64,000 bases of DNA from Bugula neritina (taxonomy: Eukaryota > Bryozoa > Gymnolaemata > Cheilostomatida > Bugulidae), in contig OZ037770.1 in assembly GCA_964035545.1 (NCBI GenBank), positions 10,902,463 through 10,966,462 of the forward strand, in the 5' to 3' direction. A program made the translations under genes and the position numbers. This document shows positions 1 to 12,324 of this stretch, one piece after another. The notes under the pieces were generated by a model. It saw only the letters and a list, made by a program, of their open reading frames with translations. It made no database searches and was not told the origin of the DNA. Position 1 is the stretch's first letter. Each line of letters opens with the position of its first letter.

Positions 1-774
1 GACTAGAGTAACTCTGATGAAATTATTTTAATGTTGGGAATTAACAGCCATTTTCGTAAAACAGCTGTAAAAGTCAAAACCTCTTTTGTATAGTTTCTTT
101 TAATAGAGCTGCTATTAGTCAGTTTAATTATGTCTTATACACAAGTAAAACAACTTCCAATTATATTATCAATTATAATTGCTTTAATTTGTCTGTTTGT
201 TTAATTTATAGTAGTTTTATTATATATGATAATTGTTTTTTTATATATAATGAAAAACATTATAGTAAATTAGAAATTCCATTATATAAAATGAATACAT
301 TGAAAGCTAATTAGGTCTATATAGTAACTTTTTAGATTTGAAAACAAACTAAGGTAGATTATTTTATTAAAAATTCATAAATCTTATAATGGAAAAAGCT
401 TTTGGTATATGACTATACTGTAATCTCTCATATGTTTCATATATATACACAACTGCGCAAGCCCAGTTATTCAATCTGTAATTTATATAGTATAGTGCAG
501 TTTAATATAGTAGCATATATTATATATACGTTGTATAGTTGATCGATAATATAACATAAAATGATATTGTCTGTAAACTAATTAAATGAAATTCCTTGAG
601 GACATCATAACAATAAAGCAAGTTGGAAGTTTGGAAACTCAGTCTAAATTAATCAAGTCTTCTGCCAATAACATACAAGGACTTTAAATACTAGCTTCTT
701 ATCCCAGAAAGTATGCTAAACAGCCTGCAGTGACTCCTGAAATATAAAAAGACAGAAAATAGTATAGTGTTTGA
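1..774. other. AT-rich non-coding stretch
   Basis: No reading frame, splice-bounded exon or RNA gene could be supported here. The sequence is AT-rich with short TATA runs, and it ends at the left target duplication of the hAT-type element. Confidence 0.6.
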
Positions 775-1302
775 CCTAAGGCAGCCATGCTCAACCTGCG
801 GCCTTTTGAGCTGGAAAATGTGGCTTTTTGGTCTCTTAGTAAAAATAAAAATTTAGTTCAGTTTCAACCCTTCCTAAATTTTGCTTTTCACTAATTCTCA
901 AGTTTACTATATGAACCATGACTACTTGCACATATTGATGTGGACAGTTATTCTCTCAAATGGGGTATGCCTAAAGTAAATTCAGATTGAGGCTAACGGA
1001 CTTCTATCTGGGCAATATTCTTCACACAGCAGCATCGATCATTAAACCAAATTATCAAACTATACCATGCTCTGTTCAATGCACAAAAAATGCTTACTTT
1101 CCTGAACAAATCAAGTTATTCTACCGGATCTTTTTTCATAACAAAATAAATACATATAAATTCGAAAATAGGCTTTAATTAATGATATATGGAGGATTTT
1201 GCCAGTGAAATTGATACTGAATTTTTTAGTGGCCTTTTTGGTGGCTCAGGCACTTTTTGCGGTCTTTTCCCAAAGAAAGGTTGAGCACCCATGGCCTAAG
1301 GC
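775..1302 (+). mobile_element. Small non-autonomous hAT-type element with transposase remnant
   Basis: The direct repeat CCTAAGGC flanks the element exactly at 775-782 and 1295-1302, an 8-bp target duplication as expected for hAT transposons. The ends are imperfect inverted repeats sharing TGCTCAACCT (left, 787-796) and AGGTTGAGCA (right, about 1278-1287), like the usual hAT terminus. Inside, the plus-strand frame at about 987-1065 reads RLTDFYLGNIL then A..I.KPN. This resembles the extreme C-terminus of the hAT dimerisation domain in ZBED5/GTF2IRD2-type transposase-derived proteins (LTD..L.N.L...T.I.P). The remaining 0.5 kb has no intact transposase, so this is a decayed internally deleted copy. 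The TSD and TIRs are seen directly; the family assignment rests on resemblance. Confidence 0.7.
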
Positions 1303-2799
1303 TATAAAGATAGCACAATTTCCAAAGAATTTTTTTAACACATTCTTGTATGCATACTTGAACTATATTATATCCTTTGTTGAGTCGAGCAGAGTTAAAG
1401 CTAAAGCGTACAATTTCGCTCTAATATTAAAATTGATATATAAAGATGTCCAACGAACAAATAATCTACTGTTAGACTGTTTATCATAATGTTCCTTTGC
1501 TTTGAATATATGGATCTATGTTGACCTATACAATTGTGGTTTCATCAGATTGACACTGTCCATATGCATTAAACAAAGAAATATGTCACATAACGCCAAG
1601 CACGGGGATGTAGTGCATGAAATAGTTTTTTCCAACCAGCAAAGCATCAAGCTGGTTGCAATTAGAAAGCCTCAGACTTGCTATACTAATGATACAATGA
1701 AATTTACAGAAAACCTGAACTTTAAATCTGTACTATTTCGTATTCTAGAGTTTAGAAGCATATATATATGTATTATAAGCCTACTATATAGTATGCATGC
1801 GTAAGTTGCAGCATACATGCATATATAGTGTGTATATGTGTACTTAACTAGTCGTATATAGTTACTACATAAACCTAAGTTACAGTAGTTATCTGTTTAA
1901 GTTATGCTTTACCCCCTAAGCTAATATAACGTGTAGAGCTTTGATTTAGGCAAATATTAGGAACGTTTCATTTGCAATGGATAACAGATTAATAGATTGC
2001 ACATAGCCACTGAAAATTGCAGGCAAGCCATTATTGGTTGATTTATGAAATATCTTATAGCATTTATTCTGATTTATATTCTATGGCCACCTGATACAGT
2101 ACTTTGACTTATAGACTATAGTAAGTAGAACTTATGGCAAGTTTAGACTTTGGATTAACTATAGCACCTGTAATGGAGTGGGCAGTCTGCCATCGTTTCC
2201 TTATAACTGATTACAAACTCATAAGCTTAGGCTATGGCAAAAGTTAAAATCTATAGCTTTGAGTAGCATATTTGCTAACAGTTGACGCAATTGCAATACT
2301 AGACAAAAATTACCATTGCTGTTGCTATAATATACTTCTAAAAGTATATACTCAAGTACTAATAGTCATACATAATTTGATCTTATAGCAGCTAAAGCTC
2401 TGCAAATTTGAAAAATATGTGAAAAAAATCAAGTTTTTCTGACTCATTCAATTACTAAACAGAGTTTTCAAACTATAATATAAATTATAGTCAATGCAAT
2501 TTTATACAATCTCATTAATACACTCTTTCAAAGAGAATCGCATATTTCGGTGGAATGATTCGCGTTTCAGTTTTTTATGATTGCGAGTTGTCATCACTTT
2601 GTTTGGGGTTTGGGAAAATTTAACATCAGTGTGCCAGTTTTATCTACTTGCCATTTGTGCTTTTATTACCTGTGCCTTTATTACCTGTGCTATTTTTACT
2701 GGACACCAGTGAATATAGCTTGCATATAATATCACAGACTATCTAATTCAAAACTGTTCTACTGTTACAGATATTTGTCTAAAGCTGATTCCCACTTAC
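1303..2799. other. Non-coding stretch, nothing recognised
   Basis: Several short open frames exist on the plus strand, but none has a recognisable domain or exon boundaries. I see only AT-rich sequence. Confidence 0.5.
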
Positions 2800-3126
2800 C
2801 CAGCATTAATACAACGAACAGCCACAGGATGCCCAGTAAAACTCTCCTTTGAGTTGTCCCATTTCTGAACTTTGGAGGCAGGGAATTACTTTCTGAGAGC
2901 TCATGGGAGCAGCAGAAGACATCAGATACTGGTTTAGTAGCCTCCAGTATGTCTCTGTCTGTTTCAGATGCCATTTCTTCTTCTGCCTGTTACTCCTCTC
3001 TATAAAGAGAACAGTTCTGCTAGAGGTCAAATTTCAAGCTATTTACAAGTGCTACAGTTAGCTGTCACAGTCACAGGTATATGGCTGGGCAAGTTGCAGC
3101 GAAAATAAAGTCTTACCTCTTGCCAT
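2800..3126 (-). CDS. Candidate 5' coding exons of an unrecognised membrane protein
   Basis: Two minus-strand pieces join in frame. A short first exon (3126-3117) starts at an ATG in the context TTCAAGATGG and ends at a GTAAGA donor. A second exon (2982-2800) starts after GGCAG and ends at a strong GTAAGTG donor. The joined product (64 codons plus one base) is polar and acidic at first, then has TQRR followed by a hydrophobic segment (LLGILWLFVVLML) at the exon end. It could be the first transmembrane helix of a multi-pass protein. The TQRR-plus-helix arrangement recalls the N-terminus of SLC35F-type transporters, but this is only a resemblance. No downstream exon was found between 1 and 2800, so the rest of the gene would lie left of the window or be missing. 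Translation could also begin at the ATG at 2974. Confidence 0.35.
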
Positions 3127-5339
3127 CTTGAATTTCACCACACATATATAACCAACTATATTGCATAACTGTGCTAGGGGTTAAATTTCCAAAAGTTGGT
3201 TAGTCCGAAAATATTTGCTTAGTGTACATGCTTATATACACACACATATGGCAAGCCATTTTTAGGAGTTAGGGTTTAATACTGAAGCATATTATAGGTA
3301 CAATACAAAGAATAACCGTTTTATTTTAATTAAGCACTTCAAATTCAAACCAAGACACCTTCAGACTAAGATATAGGCCTTCCGAATATTGACTATATAG
3401 TCACCACTTCACTGTATGTACACTTTCTAAATTCACAATCACAGTTAATACAGAATCATGCATACTACTTCTGCAAAAGTTGCTAAAAGCAAATTTTATT
3501 ATTTATAATTATATTATAATATGCAGCAGTTATATGGCTGAATTAGTAATGAATAGCCACATTATATATTTACGAGTTATTATTTATTGTAGGAAAGTAC
3601 AAATTTTCTACATGTATTGACAGCAATTCATTACAATTCATTACAATTCATTAAACTCTAAAGACATAACTATATAATCTCAAATAAACATTACAGGTTG
3701 GTATACTATAGCTGAATGTAGTAGCATTACCTATGAGTTAGGTTTCCTATGTAAACCTCTTAGTAAAGGCTGATACTTTACAAACTTTGATAGAAGTCAC
3801 AAGATTGCAAAATATTTTAGTATTATGAAAATAAGTCCTATTGAGCATTTAACTTGTTATAAGGCTATAGAGAATGTCTATAAAGCGCTATAAGCTTCTT
3901 ATTTGAAAGCTTTACATAGCTTTCTCACTTAAAGTATGTATAACTACAAAACTATAATACAATAAGTGAATATACAACAAATATTACAGCTTTGTTTCAC
4001 TATTGAAGCAAAAGTTGATGCTAAGCTAATTATTTTACTCACAGCACTGTTCACCGTTTCTCTTTCAATGCCTCCTCGCTATGAAAATCCACTCAGCTAC
4101 TAGCTATACCTACCATGTAATATTTCTCTGTCGTAATTCCAGTTTGACACATTGGCACTGTGCCAACTGACTACCAACGTGCACAGCATTACCAGTTGCC
4201 ATAGCAATAAATCTCTAGAAGAATTATTATAGTAAAAAAGACAAGGTATGGCACATAACAACTATAGGCTAATGGAGTACATACACAAGAAAGCTTGTAT
4301 ACCACAAAAAGCTGAGTCACAACCTATCAAAATTTTCAATCGTATTCAAGAGCATGTCTTTATGTGTGGTGTAAGAGTTATTTTTGTATATCTTCAATCA
4401 ACTAAGCATTTTTATTATAATTATTATGACATGCCAAACAATGTTTTCATGTTTAGGTGAGGCATGCACTGATGTACTAACTCTTCATATGAAATATACT
4501 GCGTAAGTTGTTTTGTTTTATTTCAGTGAATAAATGTTGAATATTAAATCAAATTGAATAATATATATTGTTAATTTTTTTATAAATTTTATTCATACAT
4601 GCTAATAATTTTGTAATCTGCAGTTTTTCTAACTGAAGAGCATAAATAACAAAAAGTTCAAGTTTCATTATTTGCTCAAATATTCCTATAAACTGTATAC
4701 TATAAGTTTTAGAACTGCATGTATAATATATTATATTATAACATATATTACATATTATATAATCGTACCATCTTGTCATACTAAAGCTTTGCCAGTCCTT
4801 CAATCTGTTATAGAATTAAGCTTGCTGTGTAATACAGCCAAGTTTCTGGCTGTATTACACAGCAAGCTAGAAGAGTAGTTTTAGTTACCCCTGTTATATA
4901 TAACTATACACTAGATAGTATATAACAATAAATTATATTGCATATAATAACTATAATAAACTAAATAGTATATAATAACTATAAACTAAATAGTATATAA
5001 CTGTACTATATATACCCTTTTATACAAATGAAAGCTACATTACACAGAGCTGCAATAGTTCTTTTTATATAACGAAGTTGTGATTTTGTTCTTTATTGTA
5101 TGACTAAGCTTTTGTTATTGTGGGTTATAGCTTTTTTTTCAGATAAAGCCAACATCCTTGTTCCTCTTCAGTTTTGAATTCAATTTCTATTTTATTATAA
5201 TTTTGGACAGAAGATATTGAAGCTAAGTTGGCTCACGATTGCAGTAACTTAAAAATAACTTTCATAACAAAATTGAGTATACTCGAGCTCTTCTGAGCAA
5301 CATATAATGCTAACAGCACCATTGGTATAAATTCTTGAC
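3127..5339. other. Non-coding stretch with one strong hairpin
   Basis: No supported gene. It contains AT-rich simple sequence (for example the thrice-repeated ATTCATTACA near 3626-3650) and the perfect hairpin at 4819-4868, listed separately. Confidence 0.5.
4819..4868. repeat. Perfect 22-bp inverted repeat with 6-nt loop
   Basis: The arm at 4819-4840 (AGCTTGCTGTGTAATACAGC then CA) is exactly complementary to 4847-4868, leaving the loop AGTTTC. A transcript would fold into an uninterrupted 22-bp stem. It may be a foldback transposon remnant or a small hairpin RNA. The perfect pairing and very short loop are unlike most conserved animal microRNA precursors. Confidence 0.8.
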
Positions 5340-5550
5340 TTACTTTTAGTTAGAGTGTTAGGCTTAGCAAAAACGTAGTCCTGCAGGTTCAATCCCCAGC
5401 AAAGACCATTGGTGATGTTAGGAAGAGCATTCAGCCATAATTGCTCCTGTGCCACATATGAATAAGTCCTTAGCCTGCTTTAACAGAAACCCTTTCCACC
5501 ATGCAGAGGTTCTCACAGAGATAGTGACTATAAACTTTGGTGAGTTGTTT
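5340..5550 (+). mobile_element. tRNA-derived SINE, copy 1
   Basis: This copy has the box-B-like GGTTCAATCCCC followed by the family body (GGTGATGTTAGGAAGAGCAT, then TTGCTCCTGTGCC, AAGTCCTTAG and GGTTCTCACAG) and the ACTATAAACTT tail. The same body occurs at five other places in the window. The tRNA-like 5' part is degraded here. Confidence 0.8.
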
Positions 5551-5673
5551 TTTTAATTAGATGAGAGAATTTAGTAGTGTAATTATGAATTGTTGTCTTC
5601 CCTGACTCAATAAAATAGACTGGTACTATTATTTACAAATTTATATAGTGAATTACGTAGCATTCAAACATGA

Positions 5674-5838
5674 GGGAAGCAGCCATGGCTTAATACTTAG
5701 AGCACGGACTTAGTAAACACAAGTCAGTGGTGATGTTAGAATTAAAGGCATTCAGTCAAAATTGTTCCTTTTCCACAATAAAAAACAAGTCCCTAGCCCA
5801 CTTGAAAATCTTTTTTCATCAGGGGGTTCCCATTGAGC
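5674..5838 (+). mobile_element. tRNA-derived SINE, copy 2 (degraded)
   Basis: It begins GCAGCCATGGCTTAATACTT with the box-A-like region and the TTAGTAAACAC segment. The box B region is lost. It retains GGTGATGTTAG, CATTCAGTCA, AAGTCCCTAG and the CATCAGGGGGTTC part of the family tail. It lies about 125 bp downstream of copy 1 in the same orientation. Confidence 0.75.
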
Positions 5839-7216
5839 TGGAAACTACAAAACCCACATGAGGTTTCATATTTGGCGAAAATAGCCCTAGAAACATGGAA
5901 TGCCATGAGAGCCAGTAAGGAGTTTACCAGATGTGCAGACAACTCTATTATGGTTTAGACTTTAGAGGGCAGTTAGCTACCTAACTGAAGTGATAACCTA
6001 TACCAGTGTGTATACAATTATACTTTGCATGAGCAAATTATTGTGGCCTATATAGTGGTATAAGATTTTAAAGTAAATATAATAGCAATAGTTTGAATGA
6101 GTAATATTTACCTTTAACTATACTATATTACATACCATAAAGGTAATTAATTATTCATGGCTGTTGGTCAAAGAGCATAAGTAATAATACTAGGTAACAC
6201 ATGTAAATAATTTGATCACTCAGCCATGTTCTCGATCCAAAACAGTTAAGAAACTAATCTATATTGTAAAAACACATCAAATTATAGTGAATGACTATAC
6301 GAAAGGGTATCATACTAATTCCCAACAATTTATTACCTTCTTTTGAAAGCTCATTTTGCTATAGTTATCACTACAATTAATGATTCTTAATGGCAGCAAA
6401 CAGATCAGAGCAAAATTTAAAAAAAATTGAAATAGACACCAATCGAGTTATTAATTATATGCATTTTTTATTTACTTACAAAAATATAAAAACCTTGCAG
6501 GTAATACAAAATTTATGGGCTTAAATTATAAATATTTATAAAATATATCTTTTTACATATATAAAGATAAACAGGCAGTTTAATTAAATTTAATTTTAAA
6601 ATATTTACATTTGATTGGTTTAAATCAAATCCATGATTAAAAAGTATATACACACAATTGAATTTGTTAAAAATATATAAGCATCTAAGCCAAATAATGA
6701 TGGCTTGCAGCAATAACAATAATTATAGTTGATTATATATAAACAGTAGTGAAAAATGTATATATTATGCAAACTATACACACATGTGCAATAAATATTA
6801 GTCAACTTTATAAAACATAAAAATTAACAATGTAAAGTATATATCACTACATTATATGATATTATTTACAATTCTGTATATAATAATAATATAAAAATAT
6901 GCGATATATATTGCTGTGCATCCGCTAAGTTTATTTACATCGAAGTAAACCAGTTGATTTATAGAGATCAAGATCTTGCAATCATATGTGAATGATCAAG
7001 AACCAATGCTAAAAAATTAAATTGCTACTTCCATATTTGTATCTGAAAATTATCTTTTAATAGTGTTTGGTATTCAATGCGGGAGTTGCCTGCTTTCCCT
7101 TTGAGAAAATAGAAGTGTAACTGAGAGTTGTGTGCTCCTGTTTAGATACATTGTGACCATAAGTAAAGTGACATTATAATACTGTCTCAGTTTTATAAAA
7201 AAGAGTATGACACTGT
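5839..7216. other. Non-coding AT-rich stretch downstream of the GPCR
   Basis: No gene supported. The GPCR 3' UTR presumably lies at its right end. On the minus strand AATAAA occurs at 6930-6935 and 6467-6472, and either could be the poly(A) signal of the receptor gene. Confidence 0.5.
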
Positions 7217-10200
7217 CTAAGCTCTAGAATCACCGCTAGAAGCAAATCCACTGTTAGATGCCGTAGAAGTGATAGTTTTTACCTTTTTAACAAAAGGGGT
7301 AGTAATTAGCTCAACATATGCTTTACGGAATTGAGTGTTCATACCAGCGTATATAAATATATTCACACAGCTGTTGAGCCATGCTAGAATTACAAAACTG
7401 ACGTACACTATAGAAGGAAGAACATTTTTCTTGTCAGCCATAAAACTCAGACTGATGGGCAACCAGCAGACGACGATAACGATGAACACTGTCACCAACA
7501 TCATTGCGCTCTTTCGCTGATGATTGTTTTGTCGTAATAAAGCTGAACTAGATTTACGCTTTACTGGTAACTTTTTCTTTCCTTTGGATTCTGCTGAAGA
7601 AAGTGTCGTTTGAGTTGATGAGTTACTAGAAGTTGTCGTATCTTTTTGTTCAGTGTCATCAATTTTGCTGAAGGTATTTCCTGTCGATATTGCAGAGCCT
7701 TTTGCAAGGTGATTTGATACGATTCTAGGCTTGTAGTGTTTCATCAGGTTACGTTTGTTTTTAGCAAGTTTGAGCAAAATCTTTCCGTAAAAAAATGTAG
7801 AAGCTATTACTGGGGGGAAAACTCCAAGTACACAGCAGAAGATTGTACCGTACATCCAAGACTCTTCATCATTAGCTTTAAAGAAGCAAGTCCTGAATTT
7901 GCTGTGATATCCAAACTCCCCGTAACCAGCCATTGGGGGGATAACTATACAAAAGCTCCAGATCCAAATCAGAGCTATGGATAGGGCTATACTTGATCGT
8001 CTCGTAAATTTGTAGTATATAGACTTGTTCATGCAAAGTAAAAGATATCTGTTGAAGCCCACAGCAGCTACGGAGTTTAAAGCGCATATCATTGTCATGA
8101 TGTTAATTGGTGATGTATACAAACAGTACTCTCGGTAGGTGACATCATTGTTTCCTAAAACATAAAAAATACTTAACTTTTTATCTATAAAATCATAAAA
8201 CAATTATTTGATTCACTTTTGATGCTAATTCAATTTTCTTTTCTTATATAAGTGTGATTATTAAGGAATTGCTCATCAACTGTGAAAGAGTGAGTCATAC
8301 GCAAGTACACTCACCGCCCCCTCAGTAAATTTATATCACAAACTACTTCTATATCAAAAATTTTAAAGGCTATGAACAAAAACCTATAGCAAGTATATTA
8401 CTTTAAAATAAGATACTCTGCATGCAGATAGATAAAAGTTACAAGCAGCAATTTTGCTGTTATAGTTATGTTAATGACAAAAAATGACAGCAAACGCTAG
8501 GATATATTGTGTAAGAAATTAGGCAAAGTTGATATTCTGTTACTTCAGGATGCTTAAAGCTTGAAACCAGAAAAAAAATTGTATAATCATATAATTCTAA
8601 CCTAAAATAAAATTAATGCCAACAAAAAATTATGCTTGAAATATGTTAAGTTAGAATATTGCAAGAGAATAGTATTTGAAAACTTAGGTTACACATTCAA
8701 TTATAGATCTTTGACTAATATACATTATCAAAATATCTCAATTAAGAGAGCATGTGTGTAAAAATCATATGTTGTAAGCCTATTTGTCAGGTAAATGGCT
8801 TCAGGTTATAGAAGAGTTTAATTATAACCAAAGTATTGCCTCCTATACGAAAATACCTTTTGATAAAAGTTAAAAAATAATCTTAGTTTATGTAAAATGC
8901 ATTGATTTTAAAAGTGGAAGCAGTTAATATTTATCACAAGACATATTATACTACTATGGTAGTTTACTTGCTGACTAGGAGTTGTGGGCGTAATATACCC
9001 AGTTGGCAAACTTTCAAAATACTTTTGTGTAATGTGATATTATACCCCTATAAACATGACATAATACAGGCTATTTGGTTGTAATCAAACAGGCAGCGTA
9101 ACATATATTCTGTGTTACAATGTTAAGAATAAGTTCCACGCAAAACAATTGCACTTTATTAGATAATTTCCAGGACTATTTACACCCTCTCCCATTAGCA
9201 CATGCAGCCAATACTTGTCTGGTCATTAAATTAATTAGTTTCTTATAATAATAATTATTTTTGGATTTAATGACACACTACTATTAACTCTAATATTAGT
9301 TACAGGCAGTAATATATGATTATGGAAGTAGTAGGTTGTACATAGTAGGACATGTAGGTTATTTATAATATCATGCCATTTCATTTCCATAAATGTAAAC
9401 ACGATTTGCGTCATATTCAACAAATAAACATATATTAAGTCCACAACCTATACATCTCAACACATCTGCAGTAATTAATTCATGATAAAGAGACATAATT
9501 ATAACAAAACAGGTAAAAATCCAATATAATGCAGACATACATACGGAGTTGGTCTAAGTTACTCAGTACTGAATTGTTATGCGCAATGAGAAAACAACTT
9601 AGCTACTTAGCTACTGGTCTAGAGCACTGGCCTAGTAAACACGAAGTCATGGGTTCGAGCCCGAACAAAGGTCATTGGTAATGTTAGGAAGAGCATCCAG
9701 TCACAATTGCTCCTGTGCCCTATCTGAACAAGTCCTTAGACTGAGTAAAGAAAAAACCCTTCCATCAGGGGTTCTCACAGGGAAAGTAACTATATAAACT
9801 TGTGTGAATACTTACCATTGAAGAATTCTAAGATGGTAGTTGGTAGGTTAACAGAGAGTAGGAGAATGTCAGCTACAGCAAGGTTAGCCACGTACACATT
9901 AGAGTGTGTTCTCAGCTTTTTCCTCTTCGTTATGACATAAATTGTCATCAGGTTTCCAACTATACCCACTGCTAGGGCTATGCATAGAAAGGAAGCTAGG
10001 GCTATCTGCACCTCCTAGAAACAAAATCTTATGACAGTTAGAAATTCACTAGACTTGGTTGTTCATCTGTTTATCATTTAGTAAGACAACTTTCCAAACA
10101 GCTTTATTTATTGGCAAACTTTAGATGTACTATAACGTGCTGGGCCTTTAACTTTAGAAGATGCCTAATATCTAATGTTGACCAATTCTGAAAACCATGT

Positions 10201-10739
10201 ATTTACATTATAGCTGTCCACACTCTTAGCTCTAATAACTTGTGTGCATCTACTGTATGTTCACTGTAATTACATAACTAATATGAATAATAATTCAATT
10301 TATCTGTCCATGACTTAGATATTCCATACATACTATATAAATACATATTAAAATTATTACTTGAAATATGGTCTAATATTTTCTGTAAAATATACAGATG
10401 ACTTTCAGCTATAACTTTAAGTGCAGGTAAAAAGTAATATATAGCATGTGCCACTAAATATTTCTACCTGCTGAGTATTCTGCAACTACAACATGATTAT
10501 AATTGATAACCTAAAGAAAATTGCTAGAAGCAGCACGGAGGTGGAGGTGACTGAGCATATACACATCATTGTCGAAATTCCAAACTCTGAACTGGAGATC
10601 CCCAGTCACTGCCTCCAACTCGGTGCTGCTTTAAGCAACTTTTTCTCCAAATACATAAATAGACTCTTACCTTTGGAATGTTGTCAGCAGAGGGAGGGGT
10701 GGTTACAGCAAGCCCCGCAGTTGTGTTTGAAACACTCAT
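7217..10739 (-). CDS. Class A GPCR, melatonin-receptor/moody-like, 3 exons, 401 aa
   Basis: Coding exons on the minus strand are 10739-10671, 10014-9816 and 8154-7217, with phases 0, 1 and then the stop. All introns are GT-AG. Exon 1 gives a 23-residue extracellular N-terminus with an N-glycosylation site (NTT, residues 5-7). TM1 carries GN (N44) and TM2 carries LAVAD (D72). TM3 begins at C100, which can pair with C179 in the second extracellular loop, and ends in NRY (124-126) instead of DRY. The third intracellular loop is long (about 85 residues), Ser/Thr-rich and basic. TM6 has CWLP (319-322) and TM7 has NIFIY (354-358) where most receptors have NPxxY. NRY plus a proline-free NxxxY is known from melatonin receptors, while the invertebrate moody/Tre1/GPR84-like receptors share NRY. 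The ligand cannot be read from sequence. A SINE abuts the donor of exon 2. Confidence 0.9.
9594..9808 (+). mobile_element. tRNA-derived SINE, copy 3, inside GPCR intron 2
   Basis: This is the best-preserved copy. It has TACTGGTCTAGAGCACTGG (box A-like), TAGTAAACAC, and GGTTCGAGCCC (box B-like), followed by the family body and the tail ending TATAAACTTGTGTGAAT. It is antisense to the receptor gene and ends about 6 bp from the exon 2 splice donor (GT at 9815-9814). Confidence 0.9.
10521..10639. repeat. Imperfect inverted repeat in GPCR intron 1
   Basis: The arm at 10521-10553 (around GCAGCACGGAGGTGGAGG) pairs with 10603-10639 (around CCTCCAACTCGGTGCTGC) with a few mismatches and a loop of about 50 nt. 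It may be a foldback element remnant or a structured intronic RNA. Confidence 0.6.
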
Positions 10740-12324
10740 ACTGCGTTGTTAGGAGATGCTATTTCTGCAGCCCAAACCTGTAACAGCAGAGAAAAGTTGT
10801 CACTACTCTGCTATAGACTACGTGCTGCGAGTTATTACATCAAAGTGCTATAAGCTACTCGTAGGAATGCTGCTGCCTTTTATGTAACAAGTAGATCTTT
10901 CTCTTTAATTACCTTTATGGGACATGCTTGGTTAAATAAGCAAATGTTTTTATTATAAACACAACTGCTCTTACAGTGTGAGATTTCGTATATAATATAG
11001 TTCATAGGAAGAATGGGTTTAGTTATTTGATACGGGATAAAATAGAACTGCATTTTGACTCAATTGACGTGATATACGTGACCCCATGACCCCAGCTTAT
11101 CATAACTTTCTCTGTTGTCTGTCAATCAGTCTAATAAAATTTGAACAATCATTGTTTTTCTTAGTAGGAAACTTCAACTAATACCATTTAATGCAGCAGA
11201 TATGGAAGAGCCAATTGACATTAAATGATGTAATAAATAGCTGACAGTGATTAGGCACTTTCTAGTATAATTGAATTTAATAGTTTATAAATAATTTCAT
11301 ATCCTTTGCCTAACAGATCAAAGTTTATTCATAACAAAAAAATGTGCTGACGGATAATTCAAGTTGGCTTTGTGAAAAGGTCACCGATCAATGCCATGTG
11401 AACTTTCAGTATCATTATGACTATAGCAAAAGGACATTGTAGTTCACACTGTAGTTGTTAAAACTATGGCAGGACTCTAACTCAACCAGTGTGGTTAGCG
11501 AGAAAAAATATATTAATAAACATTAGAAAGTGAAGCCACAAAGCCCAAGATATTATCATATTTAATTTTATTTTAACCAAATGTATCAATTAATATTGCA
11601 ACAGTAAAAGTATTTATAGTAAGGGTGGAATAATAACTTAGGTACTGCGTAATCAACAAACCAACAGAAATACTAAAAGTAGTAAACATTGTAATACAAA
11701 TAAAATTTAATTTTAAATTGTGACTGTTATATACTAGAAATATTACAAAGACGATATATTTATGATAAAATTTCTTTATCAAATACTAGAATTAAATAAT
11801 TTTAACATTAGTTTTTAATTTAGTAACTAAGCACCACTACTTTCACAGTTTTAATAATACATAGGTAAAGCCATAGAAGATTGTTTAAATAGTATTGATA
11901 GTATTCAATAGCACTAATGATTGTTAATAAGTAACCCCTCAATGCAGGTTTATTAACTCAAGCATATTCAAACTTGTAAGTTTATTTTAGCTTTGCATTT
12001 ACAATAGAATTATGACGGGTTACCACACAGCAAGTCCTCCTTAATAGGTATTACTGAGATTGTTTAAATTCAATTGAATTAATTTTGATTTCATAGGAAA
12101 TGTGTCAATTATATAGCTATTCATATTTAATTGGTATCTGATTACATAAGAATAACCACTTGAGTTATTCTAATATACCTGAATACATTCTTAACAAAAC
12201 TAAGTAGCTGGTGAAATAACAAAACATCTCAAGTTATATAATCAGCCTATATAAACTGTGAGTTCACTCTATAATACAGTTAAGGTGCTTATATAAACAT
12301 TAGGGCAAGTTTGATCTACTTACT

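Noticed and set aside
1199-1489. 96-codon frame with hydrophobic start
   Set aside because: It crosses the right end of the hAT element into flanking DNA and has an alternative start codon only.
2270-2295. CVNC-like codons on the minus strand, as in a MYND finger start
   Set aside because: A stop codon follows at once and the site is far from DEAF1.
9651-9665. GGTTCGAGCCC as part of a tRNA gene
   Set aside because: No cloverleaf can be built; it is the box B of the SINE, repeated elsewhere with the same body.
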